From contig JAJEHN010000009.1 of NCBI GenBank assembly GCA_022823665.1, positions 1 through 64,000 of the forward strand: 64,000 nucleotides of DNA, written 5' to 3'. The DNA is from Thermoanaerobaculia bacterium (lineage in GTDB: Bacteria; Acidobacteriota; Thermoanaerobaculia; Multivoradales; Multivoraceae). Below are positions 36,677 through 45,495 of this stretch, one piece after another. The position numbers and the translations under genes are program-made. The notes under the pieces are model-generated. The model did not search any database and had not been told where the DNA came from. It saw nothing but the letters and a program-made list of their open reading frames with translations. How positions within the stretch are numbered: position 1 is the stretch's first letter; each line of letters starts with the position of its first letter.

Positions 36677-38842
36677 TCAGCTCTGCTCGCCGGTGGGGCT
36701 CCATGCTGTCACGACCGGCGCCGCGGCGGCGCGGCGGCGGTTGGCGAACAGTGTTTCGGTGGCCAGCACCAGAGCCGCGGCAGCGATCAGGAACCACCAG
36801 AGTCGCTGCCGCCGCTCACGTTCCTCCGGAGTCAGCGCCGCCGCCTCCGTCGCCGAAGCGCTCTCCTCTTCCCTCGGCCGAATGCGGGACATGAACTCGT
36901 CCAGATCGAGCCGGCTCAGATCGGACTCCGCCACGGGCACGTTGCTCGCCAAAGTCAGGGGCTCGGTGGAGACGTCGGCGCGCACCTCGCGGAACTCGTA
37001 GAAGCCGGGCTCCTCCACGTCCAGCAGAAGACCTCCGCCGTCCGCATCGATACGGCTCTCCCGGCCCGACGGGGCGACCGAGACGTATCCGTCCCCCTCG
37101 CTTTCCGCCGGGCCGCCGGGCAGTTCAACCTCCGCGACTTCGCCCACGCGATACCAGGAGCGAGGCAGCGAGTAGCCGGCCAGGTACTCGACCGAGCGAT
37201 GGACGAAGGGAAGAAACACCGCCTGAAGCGGCAGCGTGTTCCAGAACGTGTCGAACGAGGTGGGCAGCACGAGGACGCGGCCGGAAGCGGCGCCCGACGC
37301 CTCACCGTCCTCCACCGCCGCCGGCATCAGATCGAGCAGCGCCGGAGCGCCGTCGTCGAAGCGGGCGATCGCCACGGCGCCTTCCGGAGGCACGAGCCGG
37401 TGATAACGGAAGAACGACGCGGACGAGAAATCGCCGCTCCTGGCCGCGGCGAAGACGTCGAAGACAGGATGACCGGTGTCGAACCAGGCCAGGGATGCCG
37501 CGCTGCCGGACAACCGGTCCGCCTGACGTTCGCTGGTCACGCCGAACTCCCTCAGCAACCCCGCAGTCGACGTCATGCCGCGCTCGACCGAGAGCAGCAG
37601 GCCACCGCCCTCCCGGACGAAGCCGGCGATCGCGTCGCCGGCCGAAGCGGACAGTTGCTGGGCCGCGTCGTTGATGACGATGACCGACTTGCCGTCCAGC
37701 ATCGATCGCTGGAAGCCGGACGCCTGCACCCGGCTCACCCGGAAGAACGGCCGCCGGCCGAGCGCCAGGGCTTCTTCGAGGTACCGGCCACGGCGGCGGT
37801 CGCCGTCCGGTTCGATCACGAGCACGCCGACTTCGTGCGCCGGCGACAGGACGAAACGGAACTCGTTGTCGGCGGCGAGGGCGTCGTCCCGCAGACGCAC
37901 CGTGCCGCGGGTCGTGCGTTGCCGTTCGAGTACCTCGGGCGCGAAGTTGACCATCGTCGACGAGTCGGCGCCCAGTTCGACTGCCCTGGTCTGGACCACC
38001 TCGCGATCGAGCAGCAGGTCGACTTCCGCCCGCAACGGCGTTCCGGCCGGGTCAGCCGACGGCTCGCGGACCACCAGGTAGCTGACCCTGGCCGCGATGC
38101 CCACCTGTTCGCGGTCACCGCTGCGAGCGTGGTCGAAGGCGACATCGGTAACGGCGGCGTTGCGCACCTCTTCGTCTTCCCCGCCCACGTCGACGAGCCG
38201 CAGTTCCACGCCGGCCGGCAGCGCCGCGACGTTCTCCGGCGTCCAGGACGAGCGTTGAAAGTCGCTCACGATGAGGAGTTCGCGCCGGCCCAGTTCCCCC
38301 GCCTCGGCCAGCACTCCACGCGCCATCTGGATCGCCGGCAGCAGCGAAGTGGACCTCGGCGCCACTTCCACGTCCTGGACCATCGCGGCCAGCAGCGCTG
38401 CATCCGTCGTCGGCGCGCTCTGGAGTTCCGCCTCGTCCGAGTAGACGACCAGGGCGCCGCGGTCGACGGCTTCGAGGTCGGCGAAGGCCGACTCGGCCGC
38501 CGCGGCGGCCCGCGGCCAGCGATCGCCGAAGCCCATGCTGAACGAGTTGTCCAGCAGCACGACGACCAGCCGGCTGGAAGAGGTGGCGCCGGCCGCCGCG
38601 TCGCCCTGCCACAGCGGCCGGGCAAAGGCCAGGGCCAGCAGGGCCACCGCGAGGCAGCGCATCAGGAGCAGAAGAACGTCCCGCAGCCGGCGCCGGCGCA
38701 TGGAACGGTAGGGCGCCTGGGAGATGAACATCAGCGACGGGAACCGGACCACCCGGCTGCGGTGCCGCAGACGCAGGTGAATGAGGACCGGCACCGCGAC
38801 GGCGGCCAGACCGAGCAGAAACAGCGGCGCCAGCAGACCCAT
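36677..38842 (-). CDS. BatA-like membrane protein with VWA and GATase-like domains
   Basis: 721 residues. The N-terminus is the BatA signature (GLLAPLFLLGLAAVAVPVLIHL, then SRVVRFPSLMFI and a second membrane helix VLLLLMRCLAVALLALAF). A von Willebrand A domain follows (about 85-260) with the metal-site motif DNSFSMG. Residues about 330-540 resemble a class-I glutamine-amidotransferase-like fold (KSVIVINDAAQQLSASAGDAIAGFVREGGG-type strand-helix). A C-terminal helix (WWFLIAAAALVLATETLF) anchors it. BatA-like proteins act with MoxR ATPases and DUF58 proteins at the membrane; the order here (MoxR, DUF58, this, DUF4175-like) is the standard one. It starts 7 bp after the DUF58 stop. Confidence 0.8.
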   Translation of the reverse strand: MGLLAPLFLLGLAAVAVPVLIHLRLRHRSRVVRFPSLMFISQAPYRSMRRRRLRDVLLLLMRCLAVALLALAFARPLWQGDAAAGATSSSRLVVVLLDNSFSMGFGDRWPRAAAAAESAFADLEAVDRGALVVYSDEAELQSAPTTDAALLAAMVQDVEVAPRSTSLLPAIQMARGVLAEAGELGRRELLIVSDFQRSSWTPENVAALPAGVELRLVDVGGEDEEVRNAAVTDVAFDHARSGDREQVGIAARVSYLVVREPSADPAGTPLRAEVDLLLDREVVQTRAVELGADSSTMVNFAPEVLERQRTTRGTVRLRDDALAADNEFRFVLSPAHEVGVLVIEPDGDRRRGRYLEEALALGRRPFFRVSRVQASGFQRSMLDGKSVIVINDAAQQLSASAGDAIAGFVREGGGLLLSVERGMTSTAGLLREFGVTSERQADRLSGSAASLAWFDTGHPVFDVFAAARSGDFSSASFFRYHRLVPPEGAVAIARFDDGAPALLDLMPAAVEDGEASGAASGRVLVLPTSFDTFWNTLPLQAVFLPFVHRSVEYLAGYSLPRSWYRVGEVAEVELPGGPAESEGDGYVSVAPSGRESRIDADGGGLLLDVEEPGFYEFREVRADVSTEPLTLASNVPVAESDLSRLDLDEFMSRIRPREEESASATEAAALTPEERERRQRLWWFLIAAAALVLATETLFANRRRAAAAPVVTAWSPTGEQS

Positions 38843-38849
38843 CGCAGCC

Positions 38850-39743
38850 CTACCTGGCCTTCATCGCGTACAGCCGGGCGGACAGATAGCTGTAGAGCGC
38901 CGCGTCCAGGGGCTGGGAGACGTCGACCAGCGTGTAGTCGATGCCCGCCTCGACCAGGGACCGGTCCAGCGTGCGCGTGTGTTCCCGGATCAGCTCGAGG
39001 TACTGGTCTCGCAACACATCCGGCATCACGGCTTCCCGCGCTCCGGTCTCCAGGTCCCTGAGGTCGAGCTCTCCGTCGAAATCGAAACGAAGCTCCGCCG
39101 GGTCCAGCAGATGGAAGAGGATCACGTCGTTGCCCTTGTGCCGGAAGCCGGCCGCGGTCCGGATCACCGTCTCGGGTTCCTCGTAGAAGTCCGAGATCAG
39201 GACGACCATGCTCCGGCGCCGCACCGCGTCGACCACCTCGAGCAGCGGTTCACGGAGGCTGCCTCCGCCACCCGGCTCGACCCGGTCGATCGTGTGGAGC
39301 ACGACCTGAAGGTGCTTGGCCGCCGGCGGCACGTAGTCGACGATCCCGCTGTCGAAGGTAACCAGGCCGATGCGGTCCTTCTGTTTGGAGGCGAAGTAGC
39401 CCAGGCAGGCGGCGAGGTAGCGCCCGTAGTCGAGCTTGGTCACGGCGCCCGTGCCGAAGTCCATCGAGCGGGAGACGTCGAGCGCGATCGTCAGGTTGGT
39501 ATTCGTGTCCGCTTCGAACTCCTTCACGTAGAAGCGGTCCGTGCGGCAGAACAGCTTCCAGTCGACGCGCCGGATGTCGTCGCCCGGCTGGTACGCCCGG
39601 TACTCCGCGAAGTCCATCGACCGCCCGAGGAACGGCGACCGGTGCAGGCCGCTCACGAAGCCCTCGACCACGGTCTTCGCGAGCAGGTCGAGACTGCTGA
39701 TGCGCGCGAGCGTCCCGGTGTCGACGAACCTGCCGTAGCTCAT
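38850..39743 (-). CDS. DUF58 (VWA-like) protein
   Basis: 297 residues. The DUF58 core appears as SPFLGRSMDFAEYRAYQPGD, DDIRRVDWKLFCRTDRFYVKEFE and the VWA-type metal motif DVSRSMD near residue 95, then LVTFDSGIVDYVPP. These proteins work directly with MoxR AAA+ ATPases, thought to mature or insert metal cofactors or to assemble envelope complexes. The ATG at 39743 is the first before the conserved region and lies 17 bp after the MoxR stop. No signal or membrane helix, so it is cytoplasmic or peripheral. Confidence 0.9.
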   Translation of the reverse strand: MSYGRFVDTGTLARISSLDLLAKTVVEGFVSGLHRSPFLGRSMDFAEYRAYQPGDDIRRVDWKLFCRTDRFYVKEFEADTNTNLTIALDVSRSMDFGTGAVTKLDYGRYLAACLGYFASKQKDRIGLVTFDSGIVDYVPPAAKHLQVVLHTIDRVEPGGGGSLREPLLEVVDAVRRRSMVVLISDFYEEPETVIRTAAGFRHKGNDVILFHLLDPAELRFDFDGELDLRDLETGAREAVMPDVLRDQYLELIREHTRTLDRSLVEAGIDYTLVDVSQPLDAALYSYLSARLYAMKAR

Positions 39744-39760
39744 GCCGCCGCCGGAGCCCG

Positions 39761-40843
<1,083 letters not shown>

Positions 40844-40880
40844 GCTTGCGGAATCGGGGCCGCGTCCGTTGGCGAACGGC

Positions 40881-41699
40881 TCAGTGAGTCATCCCGTAGA
40901 TCAGGTAGTTGACCCCGAGCTTGAAGCCCTTCTGGGTCACGTCGACCGGGTAGAAGGTGGTCTCCGACCACTCCCAGAAGTCGCCTATGTCCATGTTGTA
41001 GTTGATGGCGACCATCAGCCGCCGGCTCGGATCGTTGTCCTCGAAGACACCGTAGATCCGGCCCCGCACCGGATAGAAGCGGGCGTCCTCGATGTCGAAG
41101 TTGATGTCCTCGAGCACGAAGAAGGAGCGGAAGACGGGGTGATCGACGGTAAGGGGGACGAGTTCGTAGCCCGGCAGGAGCCGGCTCATCTGCCGCTCGA
41201 AGTTCTCCCACTGAACGGGGTAGCCGCGTATGTCGAAGAAGTCGTCGATCACCAGGAATCCACCCTTGAGCAGGTAGGAACGAAGGTTCCCGAGTTCTTC
41301 CTCCGTCGGATTCCAGAAGCCCGGCTCGCAGAGATAGGCCCAGGGATGCTCGAACAGCCGGGGATCGCTCAGCTCGAGGACGTTGCCGCCCTCCGTCTGC
41401 ACGTCGATGTCGGTGATCTCCTCGACGATGCGGGTGAAGTTCTCCTCGGCAAAGGGATAGTCGTGGTTCCACTTCAGGTCGAGACCCCACATGAACGGGC
41501 CGCCGCCCCAGATCGTCGGCTCGAAGCGGATCCGGGCGAAGGTGAAGCCGCCCGAGTAGGGGACCGACGGCGTCTCCACCTCTGGCGCCGCGCGGCGCCA
41601 GTTCTCGTCGCGCGCGGACAGTCCGCCCGCCAGCAGGGCGAGCGACAGGACGCCCGCAACGGCTGCGAACGTTCGACGTCTGTTGAGCGATTCCCTCAC
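40881..41699 (-). CDS. Secreted DUF4159 protein, copy 1
   Basis: 272 residues with an N-terminal signal or anchor (TFAAVAGVLSLALLAGGLSA). DUF4159 hallmarks: FTFARIRFEP, WNHDYPFAEENFTRIVEEIT, LRSYLLKGGFLVIDDFFD, DHPVFRSFF and the C-terminal MVAINYNMDIGDFWEWSE with KLGVNYLIYGMTH. The family resembles glutamine-amidotransferase-like folds without the catalytic Cys; it regularly accompanies MoxR/VWA genes. The GTG start overlaps the preceding stop as GTGA, so it is translationally coupled to the TPR-peptidase gene. A close relative (copy 2) is encoded at 47.9 kb. Confidence 0.85.
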   Translation of the reverse strand: MRESLNRRRTFAAVAGVLSLALLAGGLSARDENWRRAAPEVETPSVPYSGGFTFARIRFEPTIWGGGPFMWGLDLKWNHDYPFAEENFTRIVEEITDIDVQTEGGNVLELSDPRLFEHPWAYLCEPGFWNPTEEELGNLRSYLLKGGFLVIDDFFDIRGYPVQWENFERQMSRLLPGYELVPLTVDHPVFRSFFVLEDINFDIEDARFYPVRGRIYGVFEDNDPSRRLMVAINYNMDIGDFWEWSETTFYPVDVTQKGFKLGVNYLIYGMTH

Positions 41700-44467
41700 G
41701 GCCCCTCTAGTCCAGCCTTCGGCCGCTTCCCGACCAGGTCGAGCAGCAGTTCCTGCGCCGGATCGTACCCCGGGGCCACCTCCAGGGCTCGCAGCACCGT
41801 GCGCCGGGCCTGCTCGGCCTGGCCCGCGTCCCGCTGGGCGAGGGCCAGCCGGTAGAGCGCTTCCGCGCGGTCGGGCGGGTCCAGCGCGACCAGGGCGGCG
41901 CGCTCGCGCACGGCGACGTCGAACCGGCCGTCGGCGGAGGCGAACTCGGCGAGACGACGGTGCACGCCGGCGTCGAACGGCGAGATGTAGAGGGTCCGCT
42001 CAAGGATCGCGGCTTCCTCCTCGCTCCGGCCGGCCCCGGCCAGAAGATCCGCCAGCGCCAGGTGCTCGTCCCACGCCGTCTCGTTGTGCCGGAGCAGACT
42101 CTCCAGCGCCTCGATCGCCTCCTCATCCCGTTCCAGCTCCCGGTAGATCGCGGCCAGCAACGTGTAGGCGTTGCCGGGTCCGACGAAGTCGGGGAAGAGA
42201 TCGCGGCCCCGCAGCAGCGGCGCCTCCGCCTCGGCGTAGCGCTCCTCGGCGAAGAGCGCGTTGCCGTAGGTCATCTGCACGCGGAAGTCGTCCGGACGTT
42301 CCTTCGCCACTTGTTCGAGCGCTTCCAGGTCCGGCCCGGAGCCCGCGAAGAGGTTCCGTCTGGGGCCCCGCGACGGCCCATCCTCACCTGACTCTTCATC
42401 TTCCGCGTCGTCCCTGCCGACGGCTCCCGGAACATCGGAGAGGGCCGCCATGGCTGCGCCGAAACGCTCGCGCAGATAGCCGAAGAACCGCTCGTCGAAG
42501 CTCTCCAGGGACAGCGACATCGCTTCCTGGAACACCTCTTCGGTGCTCTTGCCTTCCCGGTAGCCGGCGAGCATGACGAGGATCGCGTCGAAGCCGTAGT
42601 TCTCCTCGATCCAGTCGCAGATCAGCGAGGCCTGGTAGTAGGAGAGACCGATCTGGTTGGGGAACTTCGGCCGCATGAAGCCGTCGTTGAGGTCGGCGAT
42701 GCCGAGCAGTTCCCCGTCGCGCAACGAGGTGATGAACGGGATCTGGACGTCGTCGCCCCACCCGGGGCGCGCGCGGCGCTCCTCGAACACGGAGAGACCC
42801 TCGGTCAGCCAGCGCGGGATCTTCGCGTCCGTGACGAGGAGGGTGAATGTGTGGGCGAGTTCGTGCCAGAGCGTGGCGCCCCAGTTGAAGTGGCCGACCT
42901 GGCGAGCCGAGGGCGAATCGAGGGCCAGGACCGGACCGAAGCACACGCCCAGAGCCCCCAGCCCGGCGAGTCCCACCGTGCGCACCGAAAAGTCGGCGTG
43001 CGACGGATAGACCTCGACCCGGATCGGCGCCGGAGGCTCGAACCGGTAGCGCTCGACCAGCACGGCCCAGGCCTCCTCCGCCAGTTCGACCATGTAGGGC
43101 GCCAGCAGTTCGGCCTCGCTTTCATGGATGTGGAACTCGAAGTGCTCGCTCTGGATCGTCCGGTACTGCACGAACGTGTCGACGAGGTCGAGCGTGTTCT
43201 TGATCCAGACGTTGTACGGATCGCCCGCGAAGGCCCGCTCCAGGTTGGCCTTCCCGGCCTCGATCTCCCCGAGGCGAAGCTGGTTCTGGCCGAGCAGTCC
43301 GTAGCCGCGCCAGGACTTCGGATCCAGCCGCACCGCCTCGGCGGCGAAGTCCCGCGCCTGCGGGTAGAGCCGGTTCTCGACGCTGGCGTCGGCGAGTTCG
43401 TTGAACAGGTCGGCGTAGCGCGGATTGTCCGCCAGAATGCCGTCGCGCACGCCGGCGAACTCCTCCTCCCGGCCTTCGATGAACTCGACGGCCGCCAGCA
43501 CCGTCCGCGCCGTGAGCGATTCGGGATCGGCCTGGATCGCCTTCTCCGCCTCTTCGCGGGCCTCCCCGAACCGCTCCGACGCCAGCCGGAGCCGGGCCCG
43601 GAACACCCTGGCCGCGAGCAGGTTCGGGTTTACCTCCAGAGCCGCGTCGAGAGTTTCGGCCGCCCGCGGATCGCCGTCGAAGCGCATCGTGCGCGCCATC
43701 GCCAGCAGCGCCTCCGGGTGCCGCGGGTTCGAACGCAGCACGTCGGCGATCGACGTGCGGGCCTGGGAGCTGTCGTACTTCTCGAGGAAGAGCTCCCCGA
43801 GCCGAATCCGGGGCACGGGCCACGAGGGATCGAGCGCCACAGCCTCGTCGTAGGCCCTCAGCGCGTCCTTGAACAGCTCCGGATCGTCGCGCCCCAACCA
43901 CTGGCAGGCCTCGGCGACCGCCACGAGTTCCTCAGCCGTGTCGGCCGCGCCGCGATTGTAGGCGTCGATCATCGCGTAGAAGCCCGTCGTGGCCTGTTCG
44001 ATCGCACCCTCATCCCGGGCCAGCCGCGCCAGCTCGAACGAGGCGACCAGGGTTTCCCCGCGCCGGGCCACGCGCGCCGACTCGAACGCCTGCCTGGCTC
44101 CCCCACGGTCACCGCCGAGCAGAGCCACCCGGCCACGGAGAACGCCGAGTCCCACGTCCGCGGCATCGAGGCCCTCGAACGCCGCGGCGGCTTCGTCGTA
44201 GCGCCCGGTAGCGATCAACGCCTCCACCAGCAGTTGCAGCGCGCGCGGCGCTGCCGCCTCCCCGGCGCCCGTCCGCACCTCCAGCCGGGAGATGGCGTCC
44301 TCGTACCGGCCTGTCCGGAGCATCGACTCGATCTCGTCGAGCGACGCCGGCTCCTGTGCCGCGGCCGGCCCCGCCCCGAGCGACCACGCCCCGACCGACC
44401 AGACGACCGCCAGCACCAGCGCGCTCGCCGCGGCTCCTGCCTGGGAGCGCTCGCCGCCAGGAATCAC
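41696..44467 (-). CDS. Secreted TPR protein with gluzincin (peptidase MA-like) domain
   Basis: 923 residues. A signal peptide (AASALVLAVVWSVGAWSLG) precedes many TPR-like helix pairs (about 45-420), a metallopeptidase domain and further TPR repeats at the C-terminus (about 700-915). The zinc site is intact: H535-E536-x-x-H539 in LWHELAHTFTLL and a Glu (E556 in RWLTEGLSVFEE) as third ligand, the gluzincin pattern of the MA-like family. This is a probable periplasmic or surface protease or a protease-like scaffold. It starts with GTG overlapping the stop of the caspase-like gene (GTGA) and its own stop overlaps the DUF4159 start in the same way, so three genes are tightly coupled. Confidence 0.8.
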   Translation of the reverse strand: MIPGGERSQAGAAASALVLAVVWSVGAWSLGAGPAAAQEPASLDEIESMLRTGRYEDAISRLEVRTGAGEAAAPRALQLLVEALIATGRYDEAAAAFEGLDAADVGLGVLRGRVALLGGDRGGARQAFESARVARRGETLVASFELARLARDEGAIEQATTGFYAMIDAYNRGAADTAEELVAVAEACQWLGRDDPELFKDALRAYDEAVALDPSWPVPRIRLGELFLEKYDSSQARTSIADVLRSNPRHPEALLAMARTMRFDGDPRAAETLDAALEVNPNLLAARVFRARLRLASERFGEAREEAEKAIQADPESLTARTVLAAVEFIEGREEEFAGVRDGILADNPRYADLFNELADASVENRLYPQARDFAAEAVRLDPKSWRGYGLLGQNQLRLGEIEAGKANLERAFAGDPYNVWIKNTLDLVDTFVQYRTIQSEHFEFHIHESEAELLAPYMVELAEEAWAVLVERYRFEPPAPIRVEVYPSHADFSVRTVGLAGLGALGVCFGPVLALDSPSARQVGHFNWGATLWHELAHTFTLLVTDAKIPRWLTEGLSVFEERRARPGWGDDVQIPFITSLRDGELLGIADLNDGFMRPKFPNQIGLSYYQASLICDWIEENYGFDAILVMLAGYREGKSTEEVFQEAMSLSLESFDERFFGYLRERFGAAMAALSDVPGAVGRDDAEDEESGEDGPSRGPRRNLFAGSGPDLEALEQVAKERPDDFRVQMTYGNALFAEERYAEAEAPLLRGRDLFPDFVGPGNAYTLLAAIYRELERDEEAIEALESLLRHNETAWDEHLALADLLAGAGRSEEEAAILERTLYISPFDAGVHRRLAEFASADGRFDVAVRERAALVALDPPDRAEALYRLALAQRDAGQAEQARRTVLRALEVAPGYDPAQELLLDLVGKRPKAGLEGP

Positions 44468-45495
44468 GGATCGGGCTCCCCGTCGCCGCCGGCCGCCTCC
44501 TCCAGTTCGCGATCGACCAGCGCCAGCTCGACCATCAGCTCCTCGAGTTCGCTCAGGTAGACCTCCTCGTCCAGCGTCTCCCGCTGCAGGCGCAGCTCAT
44601 CGATTCGCCGCTGTATCCCGGCACGCCGCTCCGTGAGTTCGCGCGCCTCCGCGGTGAGCGTCGAAGGCTCCGCCTCCTGAGCCAGGTACCGGAGACTCGC
44701 AAGCCGGCCATCGGTCGCTTCCGACGCCTCCAGGCCGGCCGGCTCCGGACTGCCCAGACCGTCACCGTCGTCGTCGAGCAGCGCGTTCTCGGTGCGCAAC
44801 AGTCCCGTCTGCCGGTAGTAGCGCTCGATCTCGCGCTGGGCGAACTCGAAGGCCTCCAGCGCCGACGTGCGGCCGTCCTTGTTCGCGTCCCCCGCGGCGC
44901 CGTCCAGGGCCTCCGCCAGGAAGCCGCCGAACAGCGACTCGTTGCTCTGGCCTCCCGACTTGGTGGCCGTGATGACGACGCGGCCCTCCTGCGACAGCGG
45001 TCCGACGAAACCGCCCGACGCGGAACTCGCATTGATGAACACGACGCGGCGGTCGGCAAGCTGTTCCAGCGCCGCGGCGTACTCCGCGGCTGCCAGATCG
45101 CGACCGGGAAGATTGAACCGCGGCGGTCCAGCGGCGCCGCTGCCATGGCCGAAGAGGACGATCCACACGTCATCGCCGGGGCTCGAGCGCTCGGCAAGGG
45201 CCGCGATCTCCGCCAGCACGTTCTCGCCGGTTGAGCGTGCGCTGATCCGCTCGGGATCGATGTCCTTGCGCTCCCCCAGGTAGACGACGTTTTCCGGCCG
45301 GAGGCCGGCGGCGACCGCCGCGTCCACGACCCGCGTCGACCACAGGTGGAAACGTTCCGTGTAGGTCTCCTCGCCGCCGACGCCGGCCACGACCAGCAGG
45401 TGGGTATCGGCGCAAAGCGGCGCCACCGAGAGCAGCCCGGCCACCGCCAGACAGGCAGCAAGGGTGCCGCCGCGACGCCAGTCCGGACGGTTCAC
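44464..45495 (-). CDS. Secreted caspase/legumain-fold protein lacking the catalytic Cys, with EF-hand
   Basis: 343 residues. A signal peptide (TLAACLAVAGLLSVAPLCA) precedes a clan-CD-like domain: strand LLVVAGVGGEE, WIVLFGHGSG with H117 at the catalytic His position, and VVFINASSASGGF (151-163) where the Cys block is expected; there is no Cys there (A156-S157-S158), so peptidase activity is unlikely. Residues 203-214 form an EF-hand loop (DANKDGRTSALE, ligands D203, N205, D207, S211, E214), and a second acidic stretch DDDGDGLG follows at 241-248. A coiled coil (about 265-335) ends the protein. The GTG start at 45495 overlaps the VWA gene stop as GTGA. It lies within the MoxR/DUF4159 gene string, so a structural or sensor role is inferred. 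Confidence 0.75.
   Translation of the reverse strand: MNRPDWRRGGTLAACLAVAGLLSVAPLCADTHLLVVAGVGGEETYTERFHLWSTRVVDAAVAAGLRPENVVYLGERKDIDPERISARSTGENVLAEIAALAERSSPGDDVWIVLFGHGSGAAGPPRFNLPGRDLAAAEYAAALEQLADRRVVFINASSASGGFVGPLSQEGRVVITATKSGGQSNESLFGGFLAEALDGAAGDANKDGRTSALEAFEFAQREIERYYRQTGLLRTENALLDDDGDGLGSPEPAGLEASEATDGRLASLRYLAQEAEPSTLTAEARELTERRAGIQRRIDELRLQRETLDEEVYLSELEELMVELALVDRELEEAAGGDGEPDP

Noticed and set aside
33466..36894. A 1142-codon open frame on the plus strand opposite the DUF4175-like gene
   Set aside because: It is the antisense reflection of a very GC-rich coding region. The minus-strand frame has membrane segments, the expected domain order and the right operon context; the plus-strand translation has no recognisable domain.
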